Below are positions 40,472-51,486 of a DNA stretch of 64,000 nucleotides, piece after piece. Origin of the DNA: Piromyces finnis (Eukaryota > Neocallimastigomycota > Neocallimastigomycetes > Neocallimastigales > Neocallimastigaceae). The stretch lies in NCBI GenBank assembly GCA_002104945.1, contig MCFH01000039.1, positions 172,501 through 236,500 of the forward strand, written 5' to 3'. The translations under genes were made by a program, and so were the position numbers. Below the pieces are notes generated by a model that saw only the letters and a list, made by a program, of their open reading frames with translations, made no database searches and was not told the origin of the DNA. Each line of letters opens with the position of its first letter. Positions within the stretch are counted from its first letter, which is position 1.

Positions 40472-41879
40472 ATGACAGAGGAAAAATTAAATCCACTTAG
40501 TCTTGACGATTTTCATGCTTATTCTCAAAAGCATTTACCAAAAATGGTTTATGAATACTATGTAAATATAGATATAAATAATAATAATAATAATAATAAT
40601 TGTTGTGGGTATTATTGAAAAATTATAATGAATATTCTCTAAACTTTACTAATGGGTTATAAAAAAATAAATATATTTGAATGTATGTGTATATATTATT
40701 TGTATCATCCTAGGCTCACGGTGCTAACAACAATGAAACCGTTGAACAAAATTTAAAATCATATTTAAAGTAGGTATCATTGTTTCATGATAAAAGTATT
40801 CATATATCTATATATATGTTGTTGTTGTTGTTTCTGTTGAAACAAAGAATTAAATAATATATGTTTTTATGTTATATATATAATTATAGATATAGAATTC
40901 GTCCAAGAGTTATGCGAGATGTATCTCAAGTAGATACTTGTGTTGAAGTTTTTGGCCATGTATTACCAATTCCAGTTGGTATTGGTAAGTTGGGGAACTT
41001 TTATTTTTTTTATTAATTTGAAAAGAAAATAATAATGACAACTTAATTAAAAATAATAAATTAATATTTTATTTCTTATGTTAAAAAAAATGATAGCCCC
41101 AGTAGCAATGCAAAAAATGGCTCATTTATCTGGTGAAATTGGAATGGCAAAGGGTATATATTGATAATTTTGAAATTTGGATTTCTAAGATTTTTAATTA
41201 AATAAATAAATAAATACAATACTAAATGAATGTTATTAAAATAATTAATTTTATTATTTACTTCAATTTACAATTCAAAAAAAAAATATTTTGGATTTCT
41301 TGAAATTTCTATCCGATAAACTATAATAAAATAAAAAAAAAAAAAAAATAGGTGTTTCAATGGCTGAATCCTTAATGATTGTTAGTAGTTTTTCTACTTG
41401 TAATTTAGAAGATATTGCTCGTGAAAATCCAAATGCTCTTCTTATGTTCCAATTATACCTTCGTGATATAGAATTAACTAAAAATATGATTAAAAGTGCT
41501 GAAAAGAATGGATTTAAGGGTATTGTAGTTACTGTTGATACTCCAGAAGTCGGTAAACGTGTTTCCGATAAAAAGAATAACTTCCAATTACCAAAATCAC
41601 TCAAAATTGAAACTTTAGAAATTGATGACGACAGTGATAGCGATAGTGATAGTGACGAAGAAGATGTTGATAATGGTTCTACCATTACTAACGTTTCTAT
41701 GGCAACTCTTCATTCCAATGCTAATGATGAATCAAAAAATAATCTTATTGATGGCTTAAGTGTTGGAATGAATTCTAAATTATCTTGGGATATTATTAAG
41801 GAATTAAAGAAAATGACTAAATTACCAATTATTTTAAAGGGTATATATTGAAATAAAAATAACAACAACAACAACAACA

Positions 41880-41914
<35 letters not shown>

Positions 41915-41967
41915 TAGAATAATAATAGTAATAATAATAATTAGAATAATAATAATAATAATAATTA

Positions 41968-42011
<44 letters not shown>

Positions 42012-42040
42012 GTTGTTATTATTATTATTATTATTATTAT

Positions 42041-42081
<41 letters not shown>

Positions 42082-43127
42082 ATAGCAGTAGTAGCAGTAA
42101 TAGTAGTAGTATCAGTAGTAGCAGTAGCAGTACATTATAATTTTTTTTAAAATATATATTCAAAAATTAAAAAAAAAAAAGATTTAATATATTATTAAAA
42201 TAAATATTCAATTATATCCTTTTTTTATATATAATTATTAAAGGAATTCTTACTGCTGAAGATGCTGAACTTGCTGTTGAAAATGGTGCTGATGCTATTA
42301 TTGTTTCAAATCATGGTGGTAGACAATTAGATACCGTTTGTACTACTTTAGAAGCTCTTCCAGAAGTACATCGAATGACTTTTTTTTTTTAAATATTAAA
42401 TTTATAGATAGATAGACGGATAGATAGAAATAGATATAATATTAATGATTTCATATCTTAAAATAGAATATAGAATATAGAATATAGAATATAGAATATA
42501 GAATATAGAATATAGAATAGAATATAGAATATAGAATATAGAATATAGAATATAGAATATAGAATATAGAATATAGAATATAGAATATAGAATATAGAAT
42601 ATAGAATATAGAATATAGAATATAGAATATAGAATATAGAATATAGAATATAGAATATAGAATATAGAATATAGAATATAGAATATAGAATATAGAATAT
42701 AGAATATAGAATATAGAATATAGAATATAGAATATAGAATATAGAATATAGAATATAGAATATAGAATATATACATTATGTATTATGAGTATATTAATAA
42801 TTAATTTCAATTTTCTTATATTTCCTTTATATTATTATATAAAAGGTGGCTAGAGCTGTTAATAAGCGAATTCCAGTTTATGTTGATGGTGGTATTAGAA
42901 GAGGTTCTGATATATTCAAGGCCATTGCCCTTGGTGCTGATTGTTGTTTTATTGGTAGACCAGCTATTTGGGCTTTAAATGCCATGGGAGCTGATGGTGT
43001 TAAGAAAATGTTAGATATTTTAACTGAAGAATTCAGATTAACTATGGCTTTAGCTGGATGTACAAGGGTTGACCAAATTTCACCAAAACACATTCAACAT
43101 AAAAAAGTCTATGCTTCAAAATTATAA
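40472..43127 (+). CDS. hao: Peroxisomal FMN-dependent 2-hydroxyacid (glycolate) oxidase
   Basis: Seven exons: 40472-40561, 40714-40769, 40890-40984, 41097-41153, 41352-41840, 42244-42365, 42846-43127; 1191 nt, 396 residues. The fold is the FMN_dh TIM barrel, oxidising glycolate or other 2-hydroxyacids to 2-oxoacids with release of hydrogen peroxide. Catalytic residues match spinach glycolate oxidase: Tyr in MVYEYY (near residue 29), Tyr135 in FQLYLRD, Asp162 in VTVDTPE, Lys262 in ILKG, His286 and Arg289 in SNHGGRQLD. The phosphate-binding [10 protein letters not shown] and [12 protein letters not shown] segments are present. It ends in Ser-Lys-Leu, a canonical PTS1 peroxisomal signal. An acidic Asp/Ser run (about 191-207) expands the loop-4 region that shapes substrate access. 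Two introns hold long simple-sequence arrays, and removing them restores an intact frame. Confidence 0.93.
41880..42130. repeat. Compound (AAT)n/(ATT)n/(AGT)n microsatellite in an oxidase intron
   Basis: AAT units up to about 42010 change to ATT and then to (AGT)n with AGC interruptions to about 42130. All lie inside intron 41841-42243. Confidence 0.9.
42467..42772. repeat. Heptanucleotide (GAATATA)n minisatellite, about 43 units
   Basis: Nearly perfect 7-bp repeat over about 306 bp, with a 2-bp deletion near 42518. It fills most of the oxidase intron 42366-42845. Because 7 is not a multiple of 3 and the unit lacks a stop on the minus strand, it creates false open frames of the YILYSIF type there. 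Confidence 0.96.
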
Positions 43128-43364
43128 GAAAAAAAAAAAAAAAAAACGGGAAACTAATCCTAATAACTCTAAAAGTGTATATATAAAAATAAATAAAATA
43201 AAAATATATGAAATAATTCATTCATATATTTTGAATTTTTTTTTTTTAATTTATTACAAATAAAACAATACAAAAAAAAAAAAAAATGTAATTATTATCA
43301 TCCTCATCAGTAACAGTAATTAATAATAAATATCGTTATAGAATAATAACCCATCAAAAGCACA

Positions 43365-43404
<40 letters not shown>

Positions 43405-44128
43405 AATCCTTTTTAACAATATCTATCCAATAATTAAAGTATACAATATTTTTAAAAAAAAAAATAATAATAATAATAATAATTTTTCTTTTTATTGAAA
43501 TGTAATTATTATAATTCATTTGATAAAATTGTAATTTTAATATTTGCGATAACTAAGCAATTTATACATAAAAATAATAATAATAAAAAAAAAAAATAAA
43601 AAAAAAATAAAATATAATATTCTATAAGAGAATATATATTGTGTGCATCTATGATATAAATATTTTTTAGAGTTTTATTAAGTTTGTTATAAAAAAATAT
43701 ATGTATGAATGTAGGTATATATGTAGATTTATTATTACAATAGAAAAATGGTTGAAATGAAATCATGAGTTTTCTTTTTTTTTTTTTTTGAACTTTAAAA
43801 AAAGTTGTTTTATATATATATATTTAATAATAATAATGATGATGATGATGATGATGATGAAAAAATAAAATAAAAAAAAGAAAAAGAAATAAAAATTGTT
43901 GATTAAAAAGTTATCAAAAATTTTGAATACTCAAAAAAAAAAGAAAGAAAGAAATAATTGTAACTAATATTAAAATTAAATATATATATATATATTATAT
44001 ATAAATACTTTTCTGTAAACTAATTTATGTAATCTTGAATTATTAATTAAATTATAAAGTATATCTTGAATTTGTAAAGAAAAAAAAAAAAAAAAAAAAA
44101 AAAAAAAGGAAAAATAAATTGGGATTCT
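43128..44128. other. Convergent intergenic region
   Basis: Between the oxidase and RSPH9-like genes. Contains a very long A-run (about 43366-43403), (GAT)n near 43840 and TA repeats. No coding signal. Confidence 0.55.
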
Positions 44129-44678
44129 TTAGAGCATGACACCAAGATTAATATTTTTTATACCAAATCCATTATACATTGAACCAAATTTACATTGACG
44201 CATATCACTTCTTGGAGTATGGAAAAAGAAATAACCTGGCCATAATAAACTACGTAATGTTACAGTGGAACCACCATTTTCTACTTGAAGTGACCATATG
44301 CCATTTGGTTTATCCTTTTCAATATTATCAAATATATCTATAGATTGATCTATATCAATTCTATCTTCAATAGTATCAAGACTTAATTTGAATCCAGATC
44401 TAAAATGGAAATAGGATGAAAGATCAATCATTTCCTTTTCTGATAATCCTGTTTTTATATATACATAATATTGATAATAATCAATTTTTTTTTTTGGAGT
44501 TTTTTTTTTTATATAAATTTTTTAAAAAATATAATTATAAAATGTTTATTAATTATATTTTAATAAAATAAATTTTAATAAAAAAAAATAAAAAAAAATG
44601 TTAATATCTATAAAATATCATTTATAACTATAAATCATTGTTGTTGGTGATGCTATTGTTTTTGTTATTCTTATTTTT

Positions 44679-44709
<31 letters not shown>

Positions 44710-46064
44710 GATATAAAATATTACCTTTAAATTTATAGTTGAAATGAATTCTCTTTAATCTATCTTGATAGTATGCTCCTCTTGGTACAATTTCTACATC
44801 ATAGTTTATCATTTTTATTACAGCAGAAAGTCTTTTTTCTTCATTAATTGGTTCTTTTTCTTGTGGATTCTAATTTAGATATTAATAACCCATCATTATA
44901 ATATTAATAACAAGAAATTTTTTAAATATATTTTGATCTATTATCTATTTAGTTTTATGTAAAATAATAAAAAAAATGTATGTTTACCTCTTCATCAGTT
45001 TGTTTTAAGGTATTATCTTTATAATATAAAAAAAATAGATAGTTTAAATTATAAAATTAAGGATATAATAAAAAAATAATTTATTTTATTATTAATAACA
45101 GTACTATAGGTGTATATATCATATTGATGTATTCATAAATTTACCGTTATTTGGAACTGAGCTTTGAACTTGATATTCATAAGAAGGATCACCAATAAAT
45201 CTTGAATAAATTTCAGATATATCCTTTAATTCATCATCAGTCACTTCTGGAAGTTGAAGCCATGTAATAGTATCCGTACTTTTATTAATCCATAAAAGAA
45301 AATAATAATAATAATAATTAATATTCAATATTTTGATATAAAATAAAAACAAAATAAGTTATTATTAGTTATTATTAGTTAATATTATAATTGTTGCTAT
45401 TGTTATTATCATTTGTTATTGTTATTATTATATCTTTATAATATTGATTCTTTTATTAATTATTTTTAAAAATTCTCTCTTTTAATTTTTTTTAAATAAT
45501 ATTGATTTATTGAGTTTTTTTTTTTTTTGGTTTTGTTGTGTGTGTTATAAAAAATTTAAAATAAAAGTTTCTAAACTTTTATATTTTTTTATACATTTGT
45601 TTGAAAAAAGTATCTTTTTTTTTTCTTGTTAAATATTTATATTCTAAATGATATTGTCATGCTTATTATTTGTTGCTACAAAAAAAAATAGTTGTTTAAA
45701 TATATCCTCTTTCCTTTTAATGTTTAATTCAACCATTTCATTTTTTTTTAACATATATATATATATATATTTTTTTTTTGAAATAGTATCTTTTTTTTTA
45801 AAAAAAAAAAAAAAAATAGAGATGAATATTAATGAAAAAAGAAGAGTACCTATAGAAATATTTTCTTCCAAATATATCATCATTCCAACATTGAGCAACA
45901 AAATAATCTTTTTGAACACCTAATATACGTCCCCATAATGAAACATTTTCATATTTTTCAGCATCTTTTAAAATACGTAATGAAGAATTTAAACCTGCAC
46001 GATCTTCATAATTTATAGTGAAGCCTCCAAGACTTAAATAATTAATATCATCCATTAAAAACAT
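44129..46064 (-). CDS. rsph9: Radial spoke head protein 9 (RSPH9) homologue
   Basis: Five exons in transcript order: 46064-45850, 45278-45145, 45016-44988, 44869-44725, 44448-44129; 843 nt, 280 residues (human RSPH9 has 276). Family landmarks appear in order: VSLWGRILGVQKDYFVAQ, YSTDTITWLQLPEV, SRFIGDPSYEYQ, EKRLSAVIKMINYDVEIVPRG-type segment, LSSYFHFR, PNGIWSLQVENG and TVTLRSLLWPGYFFFH. In ciliates, algae and animals RSPH9 is part of the radial spoke head that regulates axonemal dynein. Dictyostelids are thought to lack cilia and axonemes, so a different or vestigial role is implied. The frame is intact and splice sites are sound, which argues against a pseudogene. A start nine bases downstream (MDDINY) is also possible. 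Confidence 0.9.
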
Positions 46065-47281
46065 TTTGACTAATTTTTATATTATTTATATATTTTATTA
46101 TTGTATATTTTATATTATTATATAGTTTATTTATTATTTTATTTTATTTTCTATTAAAAAAAAAAAAAAAGTTTTATCTTTATTTAACACGACCTTTTTT
46201 TTTTTTAATTAAATAATGAAAAAATAAAATTTTAAAATTGAATATTTTATGTGGAAACTTTAATTTATATATTTTTAAAAAAAAATAATTAATTAAAAAA
46301 AAAGTAAAAAAAATAAAAATTGTATTTAAAAAAAAAAGATAGCTCTTTTTATTATTTTTTGTCATAAAAAAAAAAAGTAAGATTAGAATTTGACATTACC
46401 TCAATAATAAAACTAATTTATATTTTATTTATTTTTTTATTAATCAAAGAACAGATAGAGTTTTTCATATTCTTTTGAAAAAAAAAAATTACAAATTTAA
46501 TGAATGTTTTAAACGTTTGTTATTTATTATAATAAAACTTTTAATTTTTTACAATCCTAATTGTATATATCAACTCTTTCTTTTTCTTTTTTTTACTTCA
46601 TTTTTATTATTATTCATTTAAATATTACATTCAATATTCTTTTTATTTTTTTTAAAAAAAAAACATTAAATAGAACTGATTGAAATAGTAAAAAAAAAAA
46701 AAAAAAAAAAAGATTAATAAAAAAGAAATAGTGAAATGCCTTTGAAAAAATTATTAAATCTCCGATTTTCCATATTCAAAATTCGGCATTTGATCTTTTT
46801 TTGTTGTTGCTATTGTTGTTTGCTTTTTTTATTATTATTATTATTATTTATATGTTTATATAATAATTATAATTTTAATATTATAATAAAATGTACTTTT
46901 ACATTGACATTCATTATAATATTAAAAAAAATTTTTTTATTCACAAATAATAATTGATAATAAAAACTTGAACAAAAAAGATAAAAGTATTTATTTAAAC
47001 TAAATTTGACTTTTTATTTTTTTTTTATTTTATCGTTATTATAAAATAATGGATATTTAAAAAAAAAGTTTTATGGTTATTTGTTCAAATTTTGTTACAA
47101 TTAAAAAATAATTATCTATAATAGAAGAAAAAAAAAAGGAATATGTATACACATGCACAGCATTAAAATAAATACATTAACAAAAAACAAAAAAAAGTCA
47201 AGAATATTATTCTGTATTATAATAATTATTTAAAATTATCTTAATAAAATAAATTCTAGAATTTTTTTTTTTTTACTCATA

Positions 47282-47322
<41 letters not shown>

Positions 47323-47691
47323 TAATTATTATTATTATTATTATTATAGTTTAGAAACAAAAATATGGTTAAAAAAAAAATTATTTTTAAAGTTAATTTC
47401 CTAAATCTCCGATGATTGTATATATTGTATATATATAAAACTTTTTCAACAATTGTATAGTTTAATAGTCAGTTTCATAAATAAATTAAAATAGTAAAAG
47501 TAAAAAAAAAAAAAGGAATTAATAATATACATATAAAAAAAAGAGGTAAAATGAATATATAGTATATATATTTATTGAATGTAATTTTAAAATAATTACA
47601 TAATTACTCATCATAATACTATAATTACTAATATTTTAAATATTAAAAAAAAACATTATATAGTTAATAATTATAATAATAATCGAACAAG
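46065..47691. other. Divergent intergenic region
   Basis: Between rsph9 (-) and the small frame at 47692 (+). It contains poly-A/T tracts and an (ATT)n array. A 73-codon frame at 46736 is mostly Phe/Leu/Cys low complexity and is not credible. Confidence 0.5.
47285..47346. repeat. (ATT)n microsatellite
   Basis: About 20 ATT units with one CTA interruption. Confidence 0.9.
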
Positions 47692-47781
47692 ATGAATGAT
47701 AAAATCCCAACAAATTATCCTTTAATTATTGCTTTAATCATTGATTTAGTTGCTACTCTTTATTTCCTTTTATATAAATAA
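47692..47781 (+). CDS. Possible 29-residue single-pass membrane peptide
   Basis: A 30-codon frame (MNDKIPTNYP start, YFLLYK end) sits alone in A/T-rich DNA. Codon use (CCA, GCT, ACT, CTT) is like the real genes and unlike the surrounding homopolymers. It has A at -3 and a purine-rich leader. Residues 10-27 form one hydrophobic helix (LIIALIIDLVATLYFLLY) with a short polar N-terminus and a Lys end, the form of small subunit or regulin-type membrane peptides. I recognise no family. It could also be chance or the first exon of something longer; no convincing second exon was seen. Confidence 0.4.
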   Translation: MNDKIPTNYPLIIALIIDLVATLYFLLYK

Positions 47782-48584
47782 ACAGCCATTAAATCAACCT
47801 ATTGATTTGAAAAAAAAGAATTTGTATATATGATATATATATTAATCCTATATCCCCTTCCTATCAATTCATAAAAGATCATTGTATAATATCATAAATA
47901 GAAAATAACAATTGTAAATATCATTTCAACAATAAATAAAAAATAAGCAAAGTCCTTTTTTTATCATTTCATATTCAAACTATCTATTAATTAAATATAT
48001 ATATATATAATTCAATTTGAAGATAAAAAAAAAATGATAAAAAAGTTTTTTCAATTGTCATCCTATAAATCATGTATTATTCAATTTATTTCAACAAGAA
48101 TTTCTGTTATTAACAATTAGTAATATATTTTATATTTTGTAGTAAATATATGTATAACAGAAAAAAAAAATAAAGTAAAAATTAAAAAATGATTTTTGGT
48201 TTTTTATTTTATACTAAAAAGAAATAAAAGTGTTGTTGAAAAAAAAAAAAAAGAATTACTTTATTTTTCCTTTTTTTTTCTATCATCTTTAATGGTTTAT
48301 TTTTTTTAACATTTCAATTAAGAGTTAATGATTTATAAAAAAAAAATATTTTATTCTATTACCATTTAGAAATAAATATGAAAATACAAATGACTTTGAT
48401 TATACAATAATAATAGTAATAAAATGGTATTATTCTAAGTTATTATGATAATAAATATAATTCAAAAAGAAATGTAGTAGAGAAAAAAACTTTTAAATTA
48501 TAAAAATTCAATATTTTTGAAGTGGTTACAATTGAGCAATTAATTAGGAAAAAATAGTTAGGTCCATCTTGATCTTTTTTTTTT
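47782..48584. other. Intergenic region
   Basis: Between the small frame and the 3' end of the TLDc gene. No exon seen; A/T tracts only. Confidence 0.5.
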
Positions 48585-51325
48585 TTAATTAAAAGTCCAT
48601 AATTCTAATTCGGATATATAGAAATTTTCAAAGGAAGCTAAACATTTACTTTTAATTGTATTATTATGATAAGAATGTCCTTTTCTCAAAACTATTTTAT
48701 TGTAATAGATAATTATTAATGATAAATAGATGAAAGAAAGAGAAAGAAAAAAGAGTATTAATAAATTTAATTTTTTTATCCATATAATTATATATATATT
48801 GTATCGTATTATTATTATTATTATTATTTTACATTTATCTAAATAAAGAGCAAAATCACTGTCATCTCTATAATTTCCATTTTATAAATGAATAATTTAA
48901 AAGGAAAAAAAAAAAAAAGTTATTTTAAAGATATTTCTCAAAAGTATCATAAGTATAGAATAATTAAAATAGAATTAGAATCTTACACGCCACCAACAGT
49001 GAAAATATCACCATTACATAATAATATATTTTTATCATCAATATCATTTGATTTATAAACTTCTAATTCTGAATTATTATATTTCCATAAGAACCTGTTT
49101 TTTTTTATTTTGAAAATATTATTTTTTTTAATTAGTATATATAAAAGAAAAAGAAAAAAAGAAAATTCTTATTAAAAAAAAAAAAACTTTTACACTCCAT
49201 AAAATATAAAAAATAAATACTTAATATATTTACCAATTATTTATTCCAAAGTATTCATCATCATTATGTAATGCTTCATTTATAAATATTCCAAATACCT
49301 ATTTATTATTGATATGTGTAAAAGAAAAAAAGAGTTTAATTATATATTTTAAATATATATATATGTGTATTATTCAATGTTTTATATTATCATTACATAG
49401 TTATTATCATCTTGAAGAATAAGAAGGCATGGTCCACCACTATTTTGAGAGGCTTCTATAAGGTCAATTAAATTATTATTATTATTTATAGCATTATTAT
49501 GGCTATTATTGTCGGTATCATGGTTATTATTATTTTTAGAGTTTATCAAAGAAGAAAGAGAATATTGCATAGTCCATTTAGTGACCCCACGTAAATAGAC
49601 TGGTAATTGAGCTTGAAGTTTAAGAGCTAAATCACTTGTGATAATAGGACGAATACTTTTATTTTTATAAATTAATTCTAATGTTTTAGCTTCTCTTGAC
49701 TCTCCACCATTAGTATTTAAATTTTCTATATATTTTGTATAGGAGGTAATATAGGTTGGGAATTTTGGTATCACACTACAAACATAATCATGAATACTTA
49801 CAGCTTGTTCATACTCTATATTATATAATTGGGCAATGGCATCCACCGACATCACATGAATATTTCCATAATTATCGGTGGTGGTAAAGTATTTTTCGTA
49901 TTCTGGTTCATTTCTTTGATACATCCATGATTGAATAGATCTTGATAGGGAGGAGAACCATGATTTATTATTATTTTCATTTTGAGTGTCCTCTCTATCC
50001 TTGAAATCAATGGATTCGAGAGAATCAGACGAATCGTTTCTTTGAATGAGATCATGATCATGACATTTAATATCAACATTTTCTAATAAAACATTAAGAC
50101 TACTACTAGATTCACCTGTCATTTTGAATTTTTCAACACGATTATTATAGGTTGGTTGAAGATCTTCTTCTTGATCTTCTTGATCTTGATTTTGACCTTG
50201 ATCATCACTATGGGTAAAAACACCGTTTATTAAATCTTTTAATAACTTTGTGTCTTCATCTCTAACTTTTGGTTCATTTATTTCAATGAGTGTTGTATGA
50301 TTATTACTAATGATGGTAATATGATTCGATGGACGAACGGAAGCTATTTTATGTGGAGAACCATCTGGCATTGGTTCATTTAAACATATCATATATTGAT
50401 CATAACTATTTCTTCTATTTAATTTTTCTAAAGAGGTATTACTAAGCCCAAAATCTTTTAAATTTTCTTCTTTATTAGATTTAACTGGGGCGGAATAGGG
50501 TATACAACTAAAATCTTTTTTATTAAAAGTATGGGTATTAATTTTTTCTAAAGAATTTGATAAGGAAGATGTTATAATCTTTTCTTTTTCCTTGATATTT
50601 TCATCCATCCTTATATCATGACTATCATCATTTTCATTAAATTCATTTTCTTTATTTTCATCATCTTCACTATTTTCATTACTATTAGTATTATTATCTA
50701 GAGTTTCATCATCCAATTTACTATATTCTATTATTAAGTATATTAGATTTATTTACAATTAATATACCAATTTTTATTGTTTTTTAAAAAAAAAAAAAAA
50801 AGAAAAAAAATTTTTTTTAATCATAGAGTACATCGTATGTATTGATATATAATTAATATATATAGAGTTAAAAATTGTTATTATTTCACAAGATTCATCA
50901 ATATATTTATTATCAAATGTTTCTCTTTTTTTATTATTAAATAAATACTTTTTTTTTTTACCTTCTCTTAATTTATCTTCAAAATCTGCAATTTTTCTTT
51001 CTCTTTTTTCTTCAATTTTTTTTCTTAATTTTAATTCTAATTGTCTTTTAACTTCTTCTCTTTCTTGTAAAGTTCCAGCGTATTCATCCATTAATCCATA
51101 TTGACGATTATTTGTTAAAAGTTTTGTAAGATTTATAAAACTTTGACTTTTACAATTAATTTTGTTTTCATCTCTCCAACTTATATGTATTCCTTTATTT
51201 TTTTGACTTGAATTTTCTTTTGTTGATTTATTGGTATTTAATATGCCTTGTTGACTAGTAAAGTTTAACCATGAAAGATTTGGTGGTTGAACTATAAAAT
51301 TATTTAAATTATTGATATTTGCCAT
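48585..51325 (-). CDS. TLDc-domain protein (OXR1/NCOA7-like)
   Basis: Six exons in transcript order: 51325-50962, 50727-49397, 49298-49234, 49094-48987, 48867-48833, 48691-48585; 2010 nt, 669 residues. The acceptor at 50728 was chosen because it alone continues the frame (EYSKLDDETL). The TLDc domain fills about residues 490-669: SDLALKLQAQLPVYLRGV, WTMQYSLSSL, CLLILQDDNNYVFGIF, then the strand YFGINNWFLWKYNN, LLCNGDIFTVGG, SDFALYLDKFLRKG, and SCLAS-like KCLASFENFYISELELWTF. TLDc proteins protect against oxidative stress, and several bind and regulate the V-ATPase. The N-terminal ~490 residues are acidic, Asn/Glu-rich and mostly disordered, with a short coiled coil at residues ~85-120 (REEVKRQLELKLRKKIEEKR). 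No LysM domain is visible. Confidence 0.85.
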
Positions 51326-51425
51326 TGTCTTGTAGTGTCCTTTTTTTTTTTTTTGGTATTTTATCAAAATTTTACCAAAATTTCTAGAAATATATAGGTA
51401 TGATTAATTCTACTTTGTTTAAATA

Positions 51426-51486
<61 letters not shown>

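Noticed and set aside
41834-42163. Minus-strand Leu/Ile-rich frame
   Set aside because: Pure translation of the AAT/AGT microsatellite in an oxidase intron.
42402-42810. Two long minus-strand open frames of YILYSIF-type repeats
   Set aside because: They are a by-product of the 7-bp minisatellite, which stays open in every frame shift of the unit and lies in an intron of the oxidase gene.
46736-46957. 73-codon frame starting MPLKKLLNL
   Set aside because: After about 20 residues it becomes Cys/Leu/Phe repeats from T-rich and ATT sequence. No supporting exon found.
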